A DNA stretch of 64,000 nucleotides from contig OY986435.1 in NCBI GenBank assembly GCA_963920525.1, positions 226,331,293 through 226,395,292 of the forward strand. The letters are read 5' to 3'. A model generated the notes under the pieces. That model had not been told where the DNA came from. It ran no database searches and saw only the letters and a list, made by a program, of their open reading frames with translations. Below are positions 1 to 11,560 of the stretch, in pieces. The DNA is from Dichetophora obliterata. Lineage: Eukaryota; Arthropoda; Insecta; Diptera; Sciomyzidae. Each line of letters opens with the position of its first letter. Position 1 is the first letter of the stretch. A program made the position numbers and the translations under genes.

Positions 1-648
1 GTTATCAGTTGCAATAAAAACATTTGCACATTGCAAATAACAGATACAACAGGATCTCATCAATTTCCGGCAATGCAAAGATTGTCCATCACCAAAGGAC
101 ATGCCTTCATTCTAGTTTATTCGGTTTGTTCAAAGCAGAGCCTTGAAGAACTACGACCAATATGGGCTATAATTAAGGAACTGAAGGTGCACAACCTCCT
201 CCACCCCTTAACATTGACTAAATAGTGTTTCCAATTAATTTCTACTCTTTCATTAACAGGGTCAAGAGATAACAAATATTCCTGTGATGCTTGTGGGCAA
301 TAAATGTGATGAAAGCGCAGAGCTGCGTGAAGTTTCAGAAGCTGACGGACAGGCGCAAGCAACAGCATGGAGCATATCATTTATGGAAACTTCGGCAAAG
401 ACGAACCATAACGTAACCGAATTATTTCAGGTAATAAGCAAAATACATAGTTATAGTAATATTGGCATAAAAAATTAAACCTGCAGGAACTATTGAATAT
501 GGAGAAAACGCGCAGTGTTTCACTACAATTAGATAGTAAAAAACAAAAGAAGCAAAAAAAGGAAAAGAAATCCAAGGAAGCGAATGGTACCATAGCCGAA
601 AATGGTGAGGGAACCAGTGGTGCCAAGGAAAAGTGCCATGTTATGTAA
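1..648 (+). CDS. DIRAS/Ric-like Ras-family small GTPase, 3' three exons (5' end outside window)
   Basis: The reading frame is already open at base 1. The coding exons are 1-186, 260-430 and 487-648, all joined in phase 0. The introns are 73 and 56 bp and both start GT and end AG. The visible part holds the Ras switch-II motif DTTGS (bases 43-57, where Ras itself has DTAGQ), the G4 motif NKCD and the G5 motif ETSAK. It ends in a lysine-rich tail and a CAAX box, CHVM, with stop TAA at 646-648. DTTGS replaces the catalytic Gln, which is characteristic of the DIRAS family, so intrinsic GTP hydrolysis should be low. The terminal Met favours farnesylation and membrane anchoring. The sequence resembles human DIRAS1/2 and, from memory, a Drosophila homologue (CG8500-like). 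The P-loop and switch I lie upstream of the window. The family is very likely; the exact orthologue is not shown. Confidence 0.92.
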
Positions 649-3352
649 AATAACCTTAACATATTAATGTAAATGCAACGCATTGACATATATTGACGAT
701 GAAGGTTAAATTCTGTTAGAATTAGTAAAAAAAAAAAACACAAATTATAAAAACAACAAAAATTCACCATACTCCATTATATTAAGTTAAAGAATGTACC
801 ATATTTTTTAGGAATTATTATTCTTATTACTATTATTATCATATAAAAGTAATATTTTCTCTTTTACTCTTAACTAGAATTCTGAATGCGGCATAAATGT
901 CTATTATGCTCTTTTCTTACAAATAATATAATCATCATTAAATAGAGCTAAGTTCAATTTATTCCTAATTAAAAAAAAATCAAATTAAATCCTAAAATAA
1001 GCAAACGATTTTTAGTAAAAGAATTAAACGCTCTGCTTAAAAATATTTTATTAAAAAAAAATTTTAAAACATTAATAAAAATATGTTTAATAAACACAAT
1101 AAATATCAACGGTTCGAGAGTAAAAAAGCAGTTGTATAGTTATAAAAACAGAAAATTGTTTAAAAATATTTTTTTATAAAACACTTGTTGCTTTGATTGT
1201 TTATTATTGCAATCTCTTACAATATCTAACTATAACTATTTAACATTTATGGGTTTCAACTTTCCGAAGAGCCATATGTAAGCCCCCAATTAATATTAAA
1301 AAAAAAATAATAATAATCAGTCTGATCAGCTGGATAATTAAGTAAAAAAACACATCAAGTCTCCCAAACTTAGCACTTTAATTAATACTTATTGTAAGTT
1401 CTGTAATTATTATTATATAGAAGCACAGTACTTGTAATTGACCAAACAAATATTGTTTATAATATTTAAAGATTTGTTGAATAAGGTGTGGAATGTGAAT
1501 TATAGTAAGTCATTTATTTATGTCATATGTTGGTGGTGAAGACGCATAACTTGTCACAAGTCCAATAGAATAGTTTTTCTCATTCCAAAAACGTTCAAAT
1601 TGTTTTTTTTTTTTATTAAGTTATTGATAGAGACATTTTATATATATATATTTCATAATTTTTTGCATTTATATCTTAATTATAATAAATCCAACATTTT
1701 TTGTTAAAACTCTATGAGTATATATTTGTTATGTACTCGAAGGACCTTTCTGATTAGTAAAGAATTTATAATAAATTAATTTTTGTGCTAATCATAAAGT
1801 TCTCAACATTTTTTCGGAAACTTATTTTTCATTACTGCACAGTTCAAAATTCAGTCCTAAGCTTTAAAGCTTTTGGAAGATGTTAAGGTTGAAAACAAAA
1901 TTTTTCCAATATAAAAGTATTTTTTATTATAAAATTTGTAACCTTTCTTGGTTTAAAACAATATTCAAGTAATATATTCATTAAACCTACTTTTTCAACT
2001 ATTTTGGCTGAGTTTTCCGTGTTTTTTTTTTTTTTTTTTTTTTTTGTAGAGTTTCCTAACTTTATTACTTAGGTTAAAAAATTATTTTTTTTAAAATTTG
2101 TTTTAAGAGTTGTTACTCGCGAACGTTTTTAAAAATACATATTCTTTTAGATAAAAATTTTAAACATCTTGAGTTAAAAAGTTGAATTTTATACGTTTTT
2201 GGTTGAAAACTTTTTCGCTGAAAAATTTCTTTATGTTATATTTTTTTTCAACATTATGGGTGAAATTTTCAGCTTTTCTGATTAAATAAGTTCACTTAAA
2301 AGTTCAAGTTATAAACTGCAATAGTTAAAAAATTTAAACATTTTTTAGAAAAATTAATCAAATTTTTTAAAGTCTACGCATTTTCACATAACTTTATCAA
2401 CTTCTGCTCATTGAACTTAAAAATTTTTTTTAACTTATAAATTTACAATGCATGGTTTTAAAATTACAATATTAAATAAAGTTTTTATTTCAAAAAATGA
2501 TTTGCACTCCAAAAACCAATAATTCAATTATGTTGAATTACATTTAATTGTTTCAATATCAAGATTAGTATAGAAATGCGAGACTTACCAACTTACTTTA
2601 TTAAATTTACGAAAATAAGCATTATCACATTCCGCAAAAAGGATTAAAAATTCTGAATATTTTGGAATGCCTACACAAAAATATAATATGAAGAATTGCT
2701 TTTATTTGTTTTTAAATGAAGAAAATATTTTTTTTTTGTAAATATCATTTTGTAAATTAAATTAGCTATATCTAATCAAAATACATTAAAACTTAAAAAT
2801 ATAAAAATGTATGTGGCGTGGGAAACATAACGGTTTAATCAATTTCTAGAAATTTTTAATATTTTCTTTGACTAACAAGGAAAGGCTAGTGACAAACTTA
2901 TAAGTGAATGTAAAACATATGCGGCTATGGGCTTTTCATGAAATCGGCTTAATACTGTTGAAACTTACAAGAGCAAAATTACAATAAAATTTATCTCCAC
3001 AAATTTGATGGCATGATGTGTGGCTTTTAAATACCTTTCGTTTGATACAAAATTTGTATATGTTTCAATGGAAAATGGCGAAGTTAAGGCCAAAAAAGAA
3101 GTTGTCCGCTTATTTTGAAAAGCCATTTTGAAATTCTGAATTATTGGGGGACCGACCTTTCCTTGTATATAAATGTCTACCAGAGTGAAAATCAAGTTGC
3201 CGAGGGGATCGCGGTTCTCATTTGAGAACACGGCACTCGTTGTCGAACACAAAGTATCGAAATTTGGGATGATGGTTATCGATAAAGAGCAGCCATTAGA
3301 ATCGAAACACACGGAACTTCACTCAATAGCTAAAGTGTAATCGAAAACATTA
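649..3352. other. AT-rich gap: 3' UTR of the GTPase gene, then no recognisable gene
   Basis: The first few hundred bases should be the 3' UTR of the GTPase gene; an AATAAA-like site near 1074 is a possible polyadenylation signal. Beyond that there are poly-A/T runs, including a long T-tract near 2023-2045, and no recognisable gene. A 115-codon frame on the - strand (2965-3312) has no recognisable motif. Confidence 0.5.
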
Positions 3353-3515
3353 GGGGTATTCACGGGTTGATGCGAAACGCAGTTAAAACGATGCGAAAAT
3401 GCGAGATTGCGAACTTTCGTATCATTCCAACAACAAACACATTCGAAGCCATTTTGCAACTTTTCTTGAATTACGCATTGCTTAAACCTATTGCGAGAAC
3501 GCACAAGCATCAGAG
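3353..3515 (+). mobile_element. Truncated copy of the GGGGTATTCACG-end MITE family
   Basis: It starts right after a TA with GGGGTATTCACGGG. The next roughly 160 bases match the left part of the complete copy at 24236-24793, including the shared stretch ending near ATTGCGAGAAC. The right end is missing, because similarity stops near 3515. It is a left-end fragment of a non-autonomous DNA transposon. Confidence 0.7.
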
Positions 3516-3629
3516 CTGTAAAAGAATGCATTCAATTTAATTTTATTCACAAAAAAGTGAATCAGTAAATAACGAAATAAGAATGCATTACATTAATGCA
3601 AAATTGATTTAAAATTTTTAATTCAGTTT

Positions 3630-4385
3630 CTTTAAAAAAAAATTATTAATTATTCATTTCAATTATTTATTTTCGTTATTCAGAATATTGAATTAAGTTT
3701 TTTCATTTGAATGCTATTCAAAAAGAATGCAATTCACAAAGAATTTCAGAATTTTCAATTATTCTGTCTCTATTAATTATTCATTTTTCATTCATTATTC
3801 TTTTTTTACATTTTTAATTTTTTATTCGTTATTAATTTTTTATTCAATATTCATTATTTTTTTTTCATTATTCAGTTTTTATTCATTATTAATTTGTTAT
3901 TCATGATTAATTTTTTATTCATTATTCAGTTATTATTCATTTTTTTTCATTATTAATTTTTTATCCATATTAATTTTTTATTCATTTTTCATTTGCTATT
4001 CGTTTTTAATTTTTTATTCATTATTCAGTTGTTATTCATTTTTTATATATGGCCTAAAATAAATGATTAAAAAATTAATAATGAATAACAAATGAATAAT
4101 GAATAAAAAATTAATAATAAATAAAAAATTATTAACGAATAAAAAATAAATAATGAATAACAAATGAATAAAAAATGAATGAATAAAAACTGAATAAAGA
4201 TTAACAAATAAATAATGAATAAAAAATAAATAACGTATAAAAAATTAATAATAAATAAAAAACGGATAATTGAAAATTCTTTTGAATAGCATTCAAATGA
4301 ATACAAAAATTGATTCATTATTCTAAATAACGGAAATAGGTAATTGAAATTAATAATTAATTATTTTTTTAAAGTAAAAAAAAGA
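3630..4385. repeat. Large AT-rich foldback (palindromic) element with satellite-like arms
   Basis: The left arm (about 3630-3740) reappears inverted at about 4270-4385; for example GAATGCTATTCAAAA at left matches TTTTGAATAGCATTC at right. Between them, simple units of the type TTATTCATTATTAATT run on the left half and their complements AATAATGAATAA on the right, meeting near 4050. The whole block could form a very long hairpin. The long - strand frame here (4067-4318) is only translated simple repeat. It resembles foldback elements in layout, but I see no transposase or clear target duplication. Confidence 0.7.
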
Positions 4386-4404
4386 AATTATGTGTATAAG
4401 TGTT

Positions 4405-4640
4405 TATAATATAACTGTGTCGATAAGCGATAACAGCTTAAGTCAGATTTCAAAGTTTCGAGAAATCTTGCTTCAAAGTTTTCAATAACCATATGAGTTA
4501 TTTGAAAGGGTCTTTTGTTTTTGTGTCATAACTTTGGCTAGAGTAATGCTAGAAGCTCCAGATTTTGTGTGTTTATAAAGATATATGGTCAATTTTTGTC
4601 TCTTTAACGTAGCATTCGAACGTATATTTCTCCAAATATA
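4405..4640 (+). repeat. Dispersed repeat shared (inverted) with 12313-12548
   Basis: The block starting TGTGTCGATAAGCGATAA and running through a segment about a transcribed-looking CATAACTTTGGCTAGAG matches the region 12313-12548 in the opposite orientation. The match is interrupted and diverged. It is probably an old non-autonomous transposon whose terminal motif is GTGTCGATAAGCRATAAYAG. Confidence 0.55.
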
Positions 4641-4759
4641 TTGGAAATATTTCATGAAACCAAAAAATGTTGTATGCGTATATGAAAGTAGGCCTCAAGA
4701 CTTTCATTTTATGTAAACAAACTTTTCTTCTAACTTTTGTTGTTTCGAAAATATAACCA

Positions 4760-5185
4760 GTATTATGTGGTCTTTAACTTTACATTTTTTAGAAGTGAGT
4801 TTCGAGATAGATCCGCATTTAAAAAAAATTGGCGAAATTGGGAATAAAAAAACCTAAATTAAAGGACTATATCAAAGAAGAGGGATCAAGAAAACGACTA
4901 AAATCGAAATAATGAACAAAAAAATGTTGTCTTGCACTTGTAAGAGCCAAAATGTGTGGTCTTACACGTGAACGTTACACATCTTTTCAAAGTGAGTTTC
5001 GAGGTAGGTCTGCATTTCTTCAAAAATTACCGAAGTTGACAATGAAAACACCTAAATAAAAGAACCATATCGAAAAAAAAAAATTACATAAACGACTAAA
5101 ATCATGAAATAATGAAAAAATGTTGTCTTGCACTTCTTCTAGGAGCTAAAATGTGTGGTCTTTAACGTTACATTTTGTTTCTTTT
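4760..5185 (+). repeat. Tandem repeat, period about 190 bp, a little over two units
   Basis: The phrase ATGTGTGGTCTT occurs near 4951 and 5152, with a diverged version near 4766. Each is followed or preceded by matching blocks such as AGTGAGTTTCGAG (about 4794 and 4991) and AATGTTGTCTTGCACTT (about 4923 and 5122). This is a short, diverged direct array just left of the Tc1-like element. Confidence 0.6.
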
Positions 5186-5509
5186 TGTTCCCATCTAAAT
5201 TTTTTGCAATTTCGATCTGGTGCTCGACACAGGCGAAATGAACGTACTATAAGCGTCAAAAGTAAGTCAACACCTGTAAAATTTTTGTTTCTCTTTAGAT
5301 TATGAAATCAAAATAAAAGACGCATCGATTCTAAATACACAAACTAAAACGTTTATTCAATATTAACAAAATAATAGCAAAAACACAAAAACATCTATGA
5401 CACTTGAATTTTTATGCACAGTTAAACAAAAACGAACCATATTTTGTGCATCAAAAGTGAGTCAACACTTGTATTTAAAGTTAATTTAAAGGCAAAAACT
5501 GTTGACTTT

Positions 5510-6769
5510 TTAGTAGTTAATATTTTGTTTGGTCCCCTTGGCCTTTACAACCTCTTTTAGCCTTCGAGGCATCGATTCTACTAACTTTTTGGTGTACGCC
5601 ACAGGTATCTTTTTCCACTCCTCTAGAAGCACTGCTTTAACGGATTCTTTGCTGGTTATCTTTGTTTTTCGTATCTGCCGGTCCAAGTATTCCCAAATAT
5701 GCTCAATTGAATTGAGGTCTGGGAATTGCGAGGGGTGATCCAACAGTTTTGGTGTTCGGTATAGGAGCCATTCTTTTGCCAAACGTGACGTATGCTTGGG
5801 GTCATTGTCTTGCTGGAAGATCCAATGCCCAGGCAAACCCAATTTAGCAACGCTTGGTGTGACATTTTCTTGTAGTACCTTTAAGTAAACTTGTGCATTC
5901 TTTGTGGTTTCAATAAAAGCAAGTTCTCCCACACCCGATGCCGCAAAACATCCCCAGACCATAACCGAGCCTCCACCATGTTTCACCGTAGTTTGAAGGT
6001 TTTGATCATTGTTCTCTGCATTCTCTTTCCTAAATATTTTCCATGGCTTTTCTGAACCAAATATTTCAAACTGTAAAAAAAAACAGTATTCGAAAACGAA
6101 TAATCTTTGTTTTTGTATTTATCATCATAATTGAGACGTTTTGTTTTATTAACTTTAGAAATGTATGGGTTCTTTCGTGGTCTGCGGCCAAAAAAACATT
6201 TTTTATGTAAAGTTCTTCTTACGGTGCTGGCACTTACACCCTATTCGAACTCCATTGTGATGTCTTGAGCAATCTGCACTGCACTGGCTCCAGGATTTTT
6301 TCTTAAGCATAGTACTCTGTTCAGTTTCATGTAAAATTTCACTCAAATCTCCATAAAAAAGTGACAGCTGCGAAACAAGCGTGGAAATTTTCACAACATG
6401 TTCGTCAAAGCAGTACTCTGTTCCGCTGCGTGAAATTATCGCAACATGTTTCTCAGCAACATTTTTTCATGAAAATTTAATTGTACTGCCTATTTATTTT
6501 GAAGTGAAAAGAGAAAGATCATATGAAATCTCCCAACTTATTCTCTGAGTCTCTCTGAGGAACGTTGCCATAGGAATTCCTCGCCACAAACTTTAAGTCA
6601 GAAATTTCACGCAACAAATAAATAGATGTTGCCAGCGAAATTTCACGCAAACGAACAGAGTACTATGCCTTACAGTGGAAATTATTCCTTTCACTTTTCT
6701 TTCACTTAGACGTTTTGGTCCACAATTCACAATTATTTTCCTGGTTTCTAACGAGATTTCGGTTCTCAT
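5510..6769 (-). pseudogene. Tc1-like transposase, broken
   Basis: The start codon is taken at 6769 on the - strand, followed by the paired-like helix-turn-helix region (LSERKVKGIIS, then TVRRTLHKK after the inserted MITE). The C-terminal catalytic core is intact in 5986-5510 and shows QDNDPKHTS (second catalytic Asp) and DLNSIEHIW (third acidic residue), the DD34E pattern of Tc1. Lesions visible: a MITE at 6306-6669 splits the DNA-binding part, there is an in-frame stop after MEFE near 6240, and about 6060-6160 is scrambled so that the expected WSDE motif with the first catalytic Asp is gone. It is clearly a dead Tc1-family transposase. Confidence 0.88.
6306..6669. mobile_element. 364-bp MITE inside the Tc1 transposase, 3-bp TTA duplication
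   Basis: It is flanked by TTA at 6303-6305 and 6670-6672. The ends read AGCATAGTACTCTGTTC and, reverse-complemented, GGCATAGTACTCTGTTC. Removing it and one TTA restores the transposase reading frame across the site, which is strong evidence for a real insertion. An additional internal copy of the end motif (GCAGTACTCTGTTC) lies at about 6409. The TTA duplication and G-rich ends fit the PIF/Harbinger group, but no transposase is present. Confidence 0.85.
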
Positions 6770-7425
6770 GTTTCCGAATATTACTTTAATAGTTTGTTGA
6801 CTGTTTCACTGCATATAACAATTAGAACTTAATAAAACAATATTCATTTACCTTGTTCGAGTAGAGCCACGCCCAAAATTAACTACAAATTTAACGGTAT
6901 TAATTACACAACGTTTTCATTAGACTCACTTTTGACGTTTAATATGTGATGTATTTGTGTTTAACTGTTCTTAAAAACTTAAGCTGCATAGTTGTTGTTG
7001 TGTTTTTGTTTTTATTCTTTTAATATGGAATAAGCCTTTGAGTTCGAGCAATTAGAATCGATGCTTCTCTTATTTTGATCTCATAATCTAAAGAGAAAAG
7101 AAAAATTCATAGGTGTTGACTCACTTTTGACGCTCATAGTATCTGCATGAAGCGTGACAGAAGCACACTGGTTTAATTTTTATGTTTTGCGATGGTATGG
7201 TTTATAAATGAAGGGAATATAATCGATACAGAGCAATATTATTTTTTATAATAACTCAGTTCTGTCTTAAGTCGACTTAAGCGATTATTGATTGAGAACA
7301 CAGACCACTTTCTACTTCCAACATCAAAATGCCGTGAACAGTGGTAAAAGGGATATTTTGCGTGGAGTTTTTTGTATACCCTTTTAACCACAAAAACCAT
7401 TCCATTCCATGGAATGCCTTCTTAA

Positions 7426-7803
7426 CCGGCGTCTCGACAGGCAATAATCCATTGCTTACCATCTGTCAAATTCCATTGCAAGATATGGCAATATTTCAAG
7501 GGAGGGTTTTGTCATGTTACGAAATCAACATATAATTTTATCATTTATTATATAAATTTATTATTTTATAAATTTATTCTGCACGCTACTTGATTTTTAT
7601 AGATATACACATTTAAAATTTTGGAGAAAAATGGAAAATGGCTGTCAAACAAGAAAAAAAATACAGCTCATTGCTTGGCAATACATGGAAAGCAATATTG
7701 CTCGCCATAAATTGCCAACCATGGCAATTGAGTGGTCTCGATTAGCAATAATTGCCAATTGACAGATGGAAAGCAATGAATTATTGCCTGTCGAGACACC
7801 CCG
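7426..7803. mobile_element. 378-bp MITE with about 45-bp inverted ends, TAA duplication
   Basis: The ends share GTCTCGACAGGCAATAAT and continue as inverted repeats through CCATCTGTCAA. TAA flanks both sides (7423-7425 and 7804-7806). The interior is rich in GCAATTG/CAATTGC words and carries no coding sequence. It is PIF/Harbinger-like by its 3-bp TWA-type duplication. Confidence 0.82.
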
Positions 7804-8574
7804 TAAATACGTCATCCACACGAAAAATTTCTGTTAGTAAACGTCATTAAAAAATCTTTGATTTTTCTGCTGGGCCGATTATGGCATGACTTTTTACTGT
7901 AAAATGCCGCTGAACCGCGAGAAAAAGCGGAATATAATGAAAATAAAAGAAAAACACCAACTCAGCCATTTTTTATAAGATGCGTCAAATTGTGTTTCTA
8001 TTTCTGCCCGTAGAACATATAATAAAATTTACTTAACTATAACCTTAATATATTCACTATTATTCACTTTATTATTAGCTCTATATATTTGCTTACACTT
8101 AAACCAGGCTGCATCCAAAATGTTTTACATTTTTTTCTTTCCTGTACTGCTTCATTTCCTAACAAAGCTTCTGTGTTCTTTGATTTGTGTTTTTCGTCAT
8201 AACCACTTGATACCAACTTATGATCAACGCTTATAAATTGTAAACGATTTTTAGATCTTTTCGCTCATAATACATGCAATTTCGTTGATCATAAAAATTA
8301 TGGAAATTAATAATTGATCATAATATATGATCAGTGTTTAATACAGAATTAGAGCAAAATTTGTGAGCACAATTCATAATATATGATCAAAACTTACATA
8401 TGGTTAAAAGAAACATATTTTGTATTTTATGAACAGATTGATCATGACTTGTGCACAAAGAATTTTCTCCGTGTATCTCTATCGATATTAAGAAAAACTA
8501 AATTCATCGTATCATTTTCTATGAACTTATCTTGTAGGAATAAGTATGAGCATCAGCATTTATCTACCACGACT
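7804..8574. other. Non-coding AT-rich gap with clustered TGATCA words
   Basis: No gene is recognised. Between about 8220 and 8450 the words TGATCA and ATATATGATCA recur several times in both orientations, suggesting the remains of another inverted-repeat element whose borders I cannot place. Confidence 0.35.
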
Positions 8575-9026
8575 CATGGTAGAAAGATAGAGGCATGGCA
8601 CAATTACTGACAATGTAGTAGCGTAGACTGGCTTTTTTCTCACTAGCGGCGATGGGTAGTTGTCAAAATAAGCTGTTTATGCAATTAATCAAAGAAAAGT
8701 GAAAAAATAAGCGACGACTTAAGCATAGCTAGTCAACAGCAACAAACTAAAAACATTTCAATCCATTTCGCGAATAAATTTAGTGACTCAAACATAAGTT
8801 AAAAAGAAGCACATAGCTAGTCAACAGCAGCAAACTACAACATTCTTTAGCTGTTTTTGACAACTACCAATCGCCAAAAAACTGTCACGGCTTCCTTATC
8901 AAATAATTATACCATGGATACCAGGTATATGCAGCGCTGACTGTGCTCTCTTTTCATATTGCCCAGTACTGTCAAATTTAGCTGTGTGCTCTCATCTGGT
9001 GCATATACCTGTATTCTTCTACCATG
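8575..9026. mobile_element. CATGG-family hAT MITE (452 bp) with its own insertion
   Basis: A perfect 8-bp duplication CCACGACT lies at 8567-8574 and 9027-9034. The ends are CATGGTAGAAAGATAGAGG and, reverse-complemented, CATGGTAGAAGAATACAGG. The interior at about 8625-8890 holds a second inverted pair (GGCGATGGGTAGTTGTC against GACAACTACCAATCGCC), so another small element has probably inserted. The right part closely matches the copies at 20232-20353 and 53160-53342. Confidence 0.88.
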
Positions 9027-9034
9027 CCACGACT

Positions 9035-9656
9035 TGTAATTTTGTTACTTGTCTTGTTTTATCTCTTTCTAACTAGGACGAAAGAGAAAAGCACTGCTAC
9101 TGACAGACGAGAAATTGCAGCTCGAATTAGGCTCACTGCATACTTTCCTACGTTCGCTTTCTTTTACTCGTAAGTTCTTAAGCATATTAAAAAAACTTTG
9201 GTATCTCATTTAGTAAAGTCTAAAAAGCCATTTGTATTTTGTGATCGGAAAAGCCTCCTAGAGTGAATGAGCTTAGAAAAACTCGCCAATTTAAGGGGCA
9301 GTCTGGTGCTTTTGGGCATATTTTTAAGATTTTTTTTCATCAAAAAATTTATTTTGACAATCTGCTAATTTTATACATTAATGTTTACATATTGTAGTAT
9401 ACAAAAACAATTTGTTTTTTTAACGTAGATATGGCAAAGATAGGGCCAACTGAAGGCAACCCTGTTTACAACCATGACATGATCTCTCAGCCTTGAAACG
9501 ACTGAAACCCAGAAATGATATGCGTGTGGCCACCACGTTCGGTGGAAGTGAAATTTTAACCAAAAAAAGTAGAGCTTTTTAAGTTGTTAATTGATTTACT
9601 CTTTAATACAGTCTTACCAAAAAAGTAGCATTTCATATAATGGTAAGAGTAGATTA
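9035..9656. other. Non-coding gap
   Basis: No gene, RNA or clear transposon border is visible. It is mixed AT-rich sequence with no long repeat that I could match elsewhere in the window. Confidence 0.4.
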
Positions 9657-9812
9657 ACAGCCCTACTCTGGCAAAGTGACAATTGTTACCCAGTATTTTT
9701 AAAATTTCTATGTGTTTGTAGTAATTTTTTTATTACAAAACAAAATTTTAAGCTCAAAAATAATAAATTTTAGTTAAAATTGTCACTTGCTTTTTAGATA
9801 GTGACAATTTTA
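9657..9812. repeat. Transposon end repeat shared with 36655-37360
   Basis: The stretch CAGCCCTACTCTGGCAAAGT and the following block to TTTCTATGTGTTTGTAG match, in inverse or direct form, the sequences around 36687-36780 and 37305-37360. The terminal CAG and the recurrence suggest the end of a hAT-like element, but I could not pair it with a second end here. Confidence 0.5.
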
Positions 9813-9819
9813 TAAAAAA

Positions 9820-10975
9820 AATTTATTTTGAAATGGGAGGTGCCACGCCCTTTTTTACAACACCCATAACATGTTATTAGCGAAACGTCACGTGTAAATT
9901 GTGGTCGAATATAAAATCCCGAGGCTGTACAACCTATACTTCCAAAGAAATTCGATATCGCAAATTCGGGCTGATAACTCCCATATAATTTTATCAATGA
10001 AACGGTATGTGTAAATCGTGGTCGAATACTGAATTCCGAGACTGTGCGGCCTTTAACTCCAAACATTCGATATCGCAAATTTTAGCTGTATGAGAGGTGC
10101 CACGACCCTTTTCCTCTTTAGACCTGGCCTGAGTCTACCTTTCTGCCAAATATCGAAGCAATCGGAGCAAAAAATACAAAATTTTCTTACGAAAAGCTTC
10201 TTCGGGTTTTTGCGATTTTCCAAACTTTCTACAAAATGTTTCCACTTTTTTTTCAAACCTTGTCCTAACAATAAAGAACACCAAAAAATCAACCAAATCG
10301 GTCCAGCCGTTCTCAAGTGATGAGGGGACATACATGTGGCAATTGATTTTCATATATATACTTGCGGGCCCGACAGACGTTGTTCTGCCCCAATTCAACT
10401 ACTTTATTTGTGATCATTTTGTGAATTTTTTACCACGCCCATTTTTAGCTGAAATGCCAAGAGTAAACATACGAACTAAATTACAAAATTTTAGTTCAAT
10501 ACAGAAAAATTCTTCTGAAATATAGCATTTCAATTAATTTGTGGGCGTTAATAAGGAGTGTGACAAATCTCATTTTTTTATTATTTGATATAACTTTGAT
10601 AACAGATGTTGTAAATTTGGTGGCGTAAGTTGTTACCGGTCCTGAAATCTTAAAAGACACAGCACAAACGATTTTGTCTGTAAATAAGGGGCGGTAAAAG
10701 TAGGCGTGGCAACATTTATGTGTATAGTGACCACCACTTGGTCTCATAGCACATATACACATATACAAAAACATGCACAACTCAGGAATTATAAAGATTT
10801 CTGAAAAGTAGGAGTAGTTATAGCTAAGCCACGCCCATTTTCGGTTAAGTTGCCTAGAGTAACCATACGAACTTAATTACAAAATTGTAGTCCAATACAA
10901 CCGAATTCGTCTGAAATATAGCATTTTTATTGATTTGTGGGCGGTAATAGGGGGTGTGGTAATTTCGTACTACGA
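9820..10975 (-). mobile_element. Helitron-family fragments, antisense
   Basis: The block is rich in words such as GTGCCACGCCC, ATTTGTGGGCGG and AGGGGGTGTGG. Their complements recur in the + strand Helitron at 44814-47801. Stretches such as the gap between GTGGTCGAATA and CGATATCGCAAATT parallel 47200-47720. There is no intact terminus and no helicase reading frame. A motif GGCCCGACAGACGTTGTTC at about 10366 belongs to the same repeat class. These are decayed, inverted pieces of a non-autonomous Helitron. Confidence 0.65.
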
Positions 10976-11189
10976 CTAAAACCTGCGCATGAATGCAAAC
11001 AACCAATTTGACCTTTCATGATCGCTGCATTGATGAGTGCTTCTGTAAGGCCTACCTTTTGAAGGTTTGGAGTCTTTTCCTGTTATTTTATATAAAAAAA
11101 TTTTTAAAAAAATTTTTTAAAAATTATAAATGATCAGATCAATTAAAAAAAAAATAAAATCTTAAAGAAAAAACAAAAAAAAAATTATT

Positions 11190-11230
11190 TTTTTTTGTCC
11201 GAGTTGGGACGCGAACCCAGGTCTCCGAAA
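11190..11230 (-). repeat. tRNA T-arm-like fragment
   Basis: Read on the - strand it gives CCTGGGTTCGCGTCCCAA, a plausible T-arm and B-box. No matching 5' half or acceptor stem is visible, so it looks like a tRNA-derived repeat (SINE-like) piece rather than a gene. Confidence 0.35.
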
Positions 11231-11399
11231 TCAAACACATTGCATATCGCATTATATGAAAACTTTTATATGGAAAAATTCTAACTCTTTTCTATTATTT
11301 TTGTATGAAGAAATTTACAAAAAAATTCCAAAAAAATTTTTAAATGGACAGAAAATTTTGTAAAAAAATGTAGATTTTAAAAAAAATACAAAAAAAAAT

Positions 11400-11560
11400 T
11401 TTTTTTGGGCCGAGCTGGGTTGCGAACCCCCGCTCCCGAAAGCTTACTTTCATTTGTAATGATGCGAAATAAGCTGAAGTTTGTTAACAACTGAGGTGGA
11501 CGAGTGGGTAAGATGCCAAACCGCCAGCTGAGAGGACGCTGGTTCAGATCTGAAATTTGT
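11400..11560. repeat. Two further tRNA-like fragments
   Basis: On the - strand, 11405-11445 gives GGGGGTTCGCAACCC, again a T-arm-like hairpin. On the + strand, 11490-11555 holds an A-box-like GTGGACGAGTGGGTAAG and a B-box-like GGTTCAGATCT about 40 bases later. Stems do not close well. Probably tRNA-derived SINE relics. Confidence 0.35.

Larger units (their letters stand above)
5247..7139 (-). mobile_element. Tc1-like DNA transposon with IR/DR-type ends, TA target duplication
   Basis: The element is bounded by TA at 5245-5246 and 7140-7141. The ends read CTATAAGCGTCAAAAGT at left and CTATGAGCGTCAAAAGT (reverse complement) at right, and the inverted similarity runs for about 90 bp. A second copy of the core TCAAAAGTGAGTCAACAC lies about 200 bp inside the left end (about 5450) and a related ACTCACTTTTGACGTTTAA inside the right (about 6924). 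This gives the two-site inverted/direct repeat layout known from Sleeping Beauty-type elements. The internal transposase runs on the - strand and is broken, and a 364-bp MITE (6306-6669) sits inside it. The element is non-functional. Confidence 0.9.

Noticed and set aside
2965..3312. 115-codon - strand frame
   Set aside because: No domain, signal or splice context; composition is compatible with chance in AT-rich DNA.
4067..4318. 83-codon hydrophobic - strand frame, membrane-protein-like
   Set aside because: It is a translation of the TTATTCATTATT simple repeats in the foldback; Phe/Leu/Ile/Tyr richness comes from composition.
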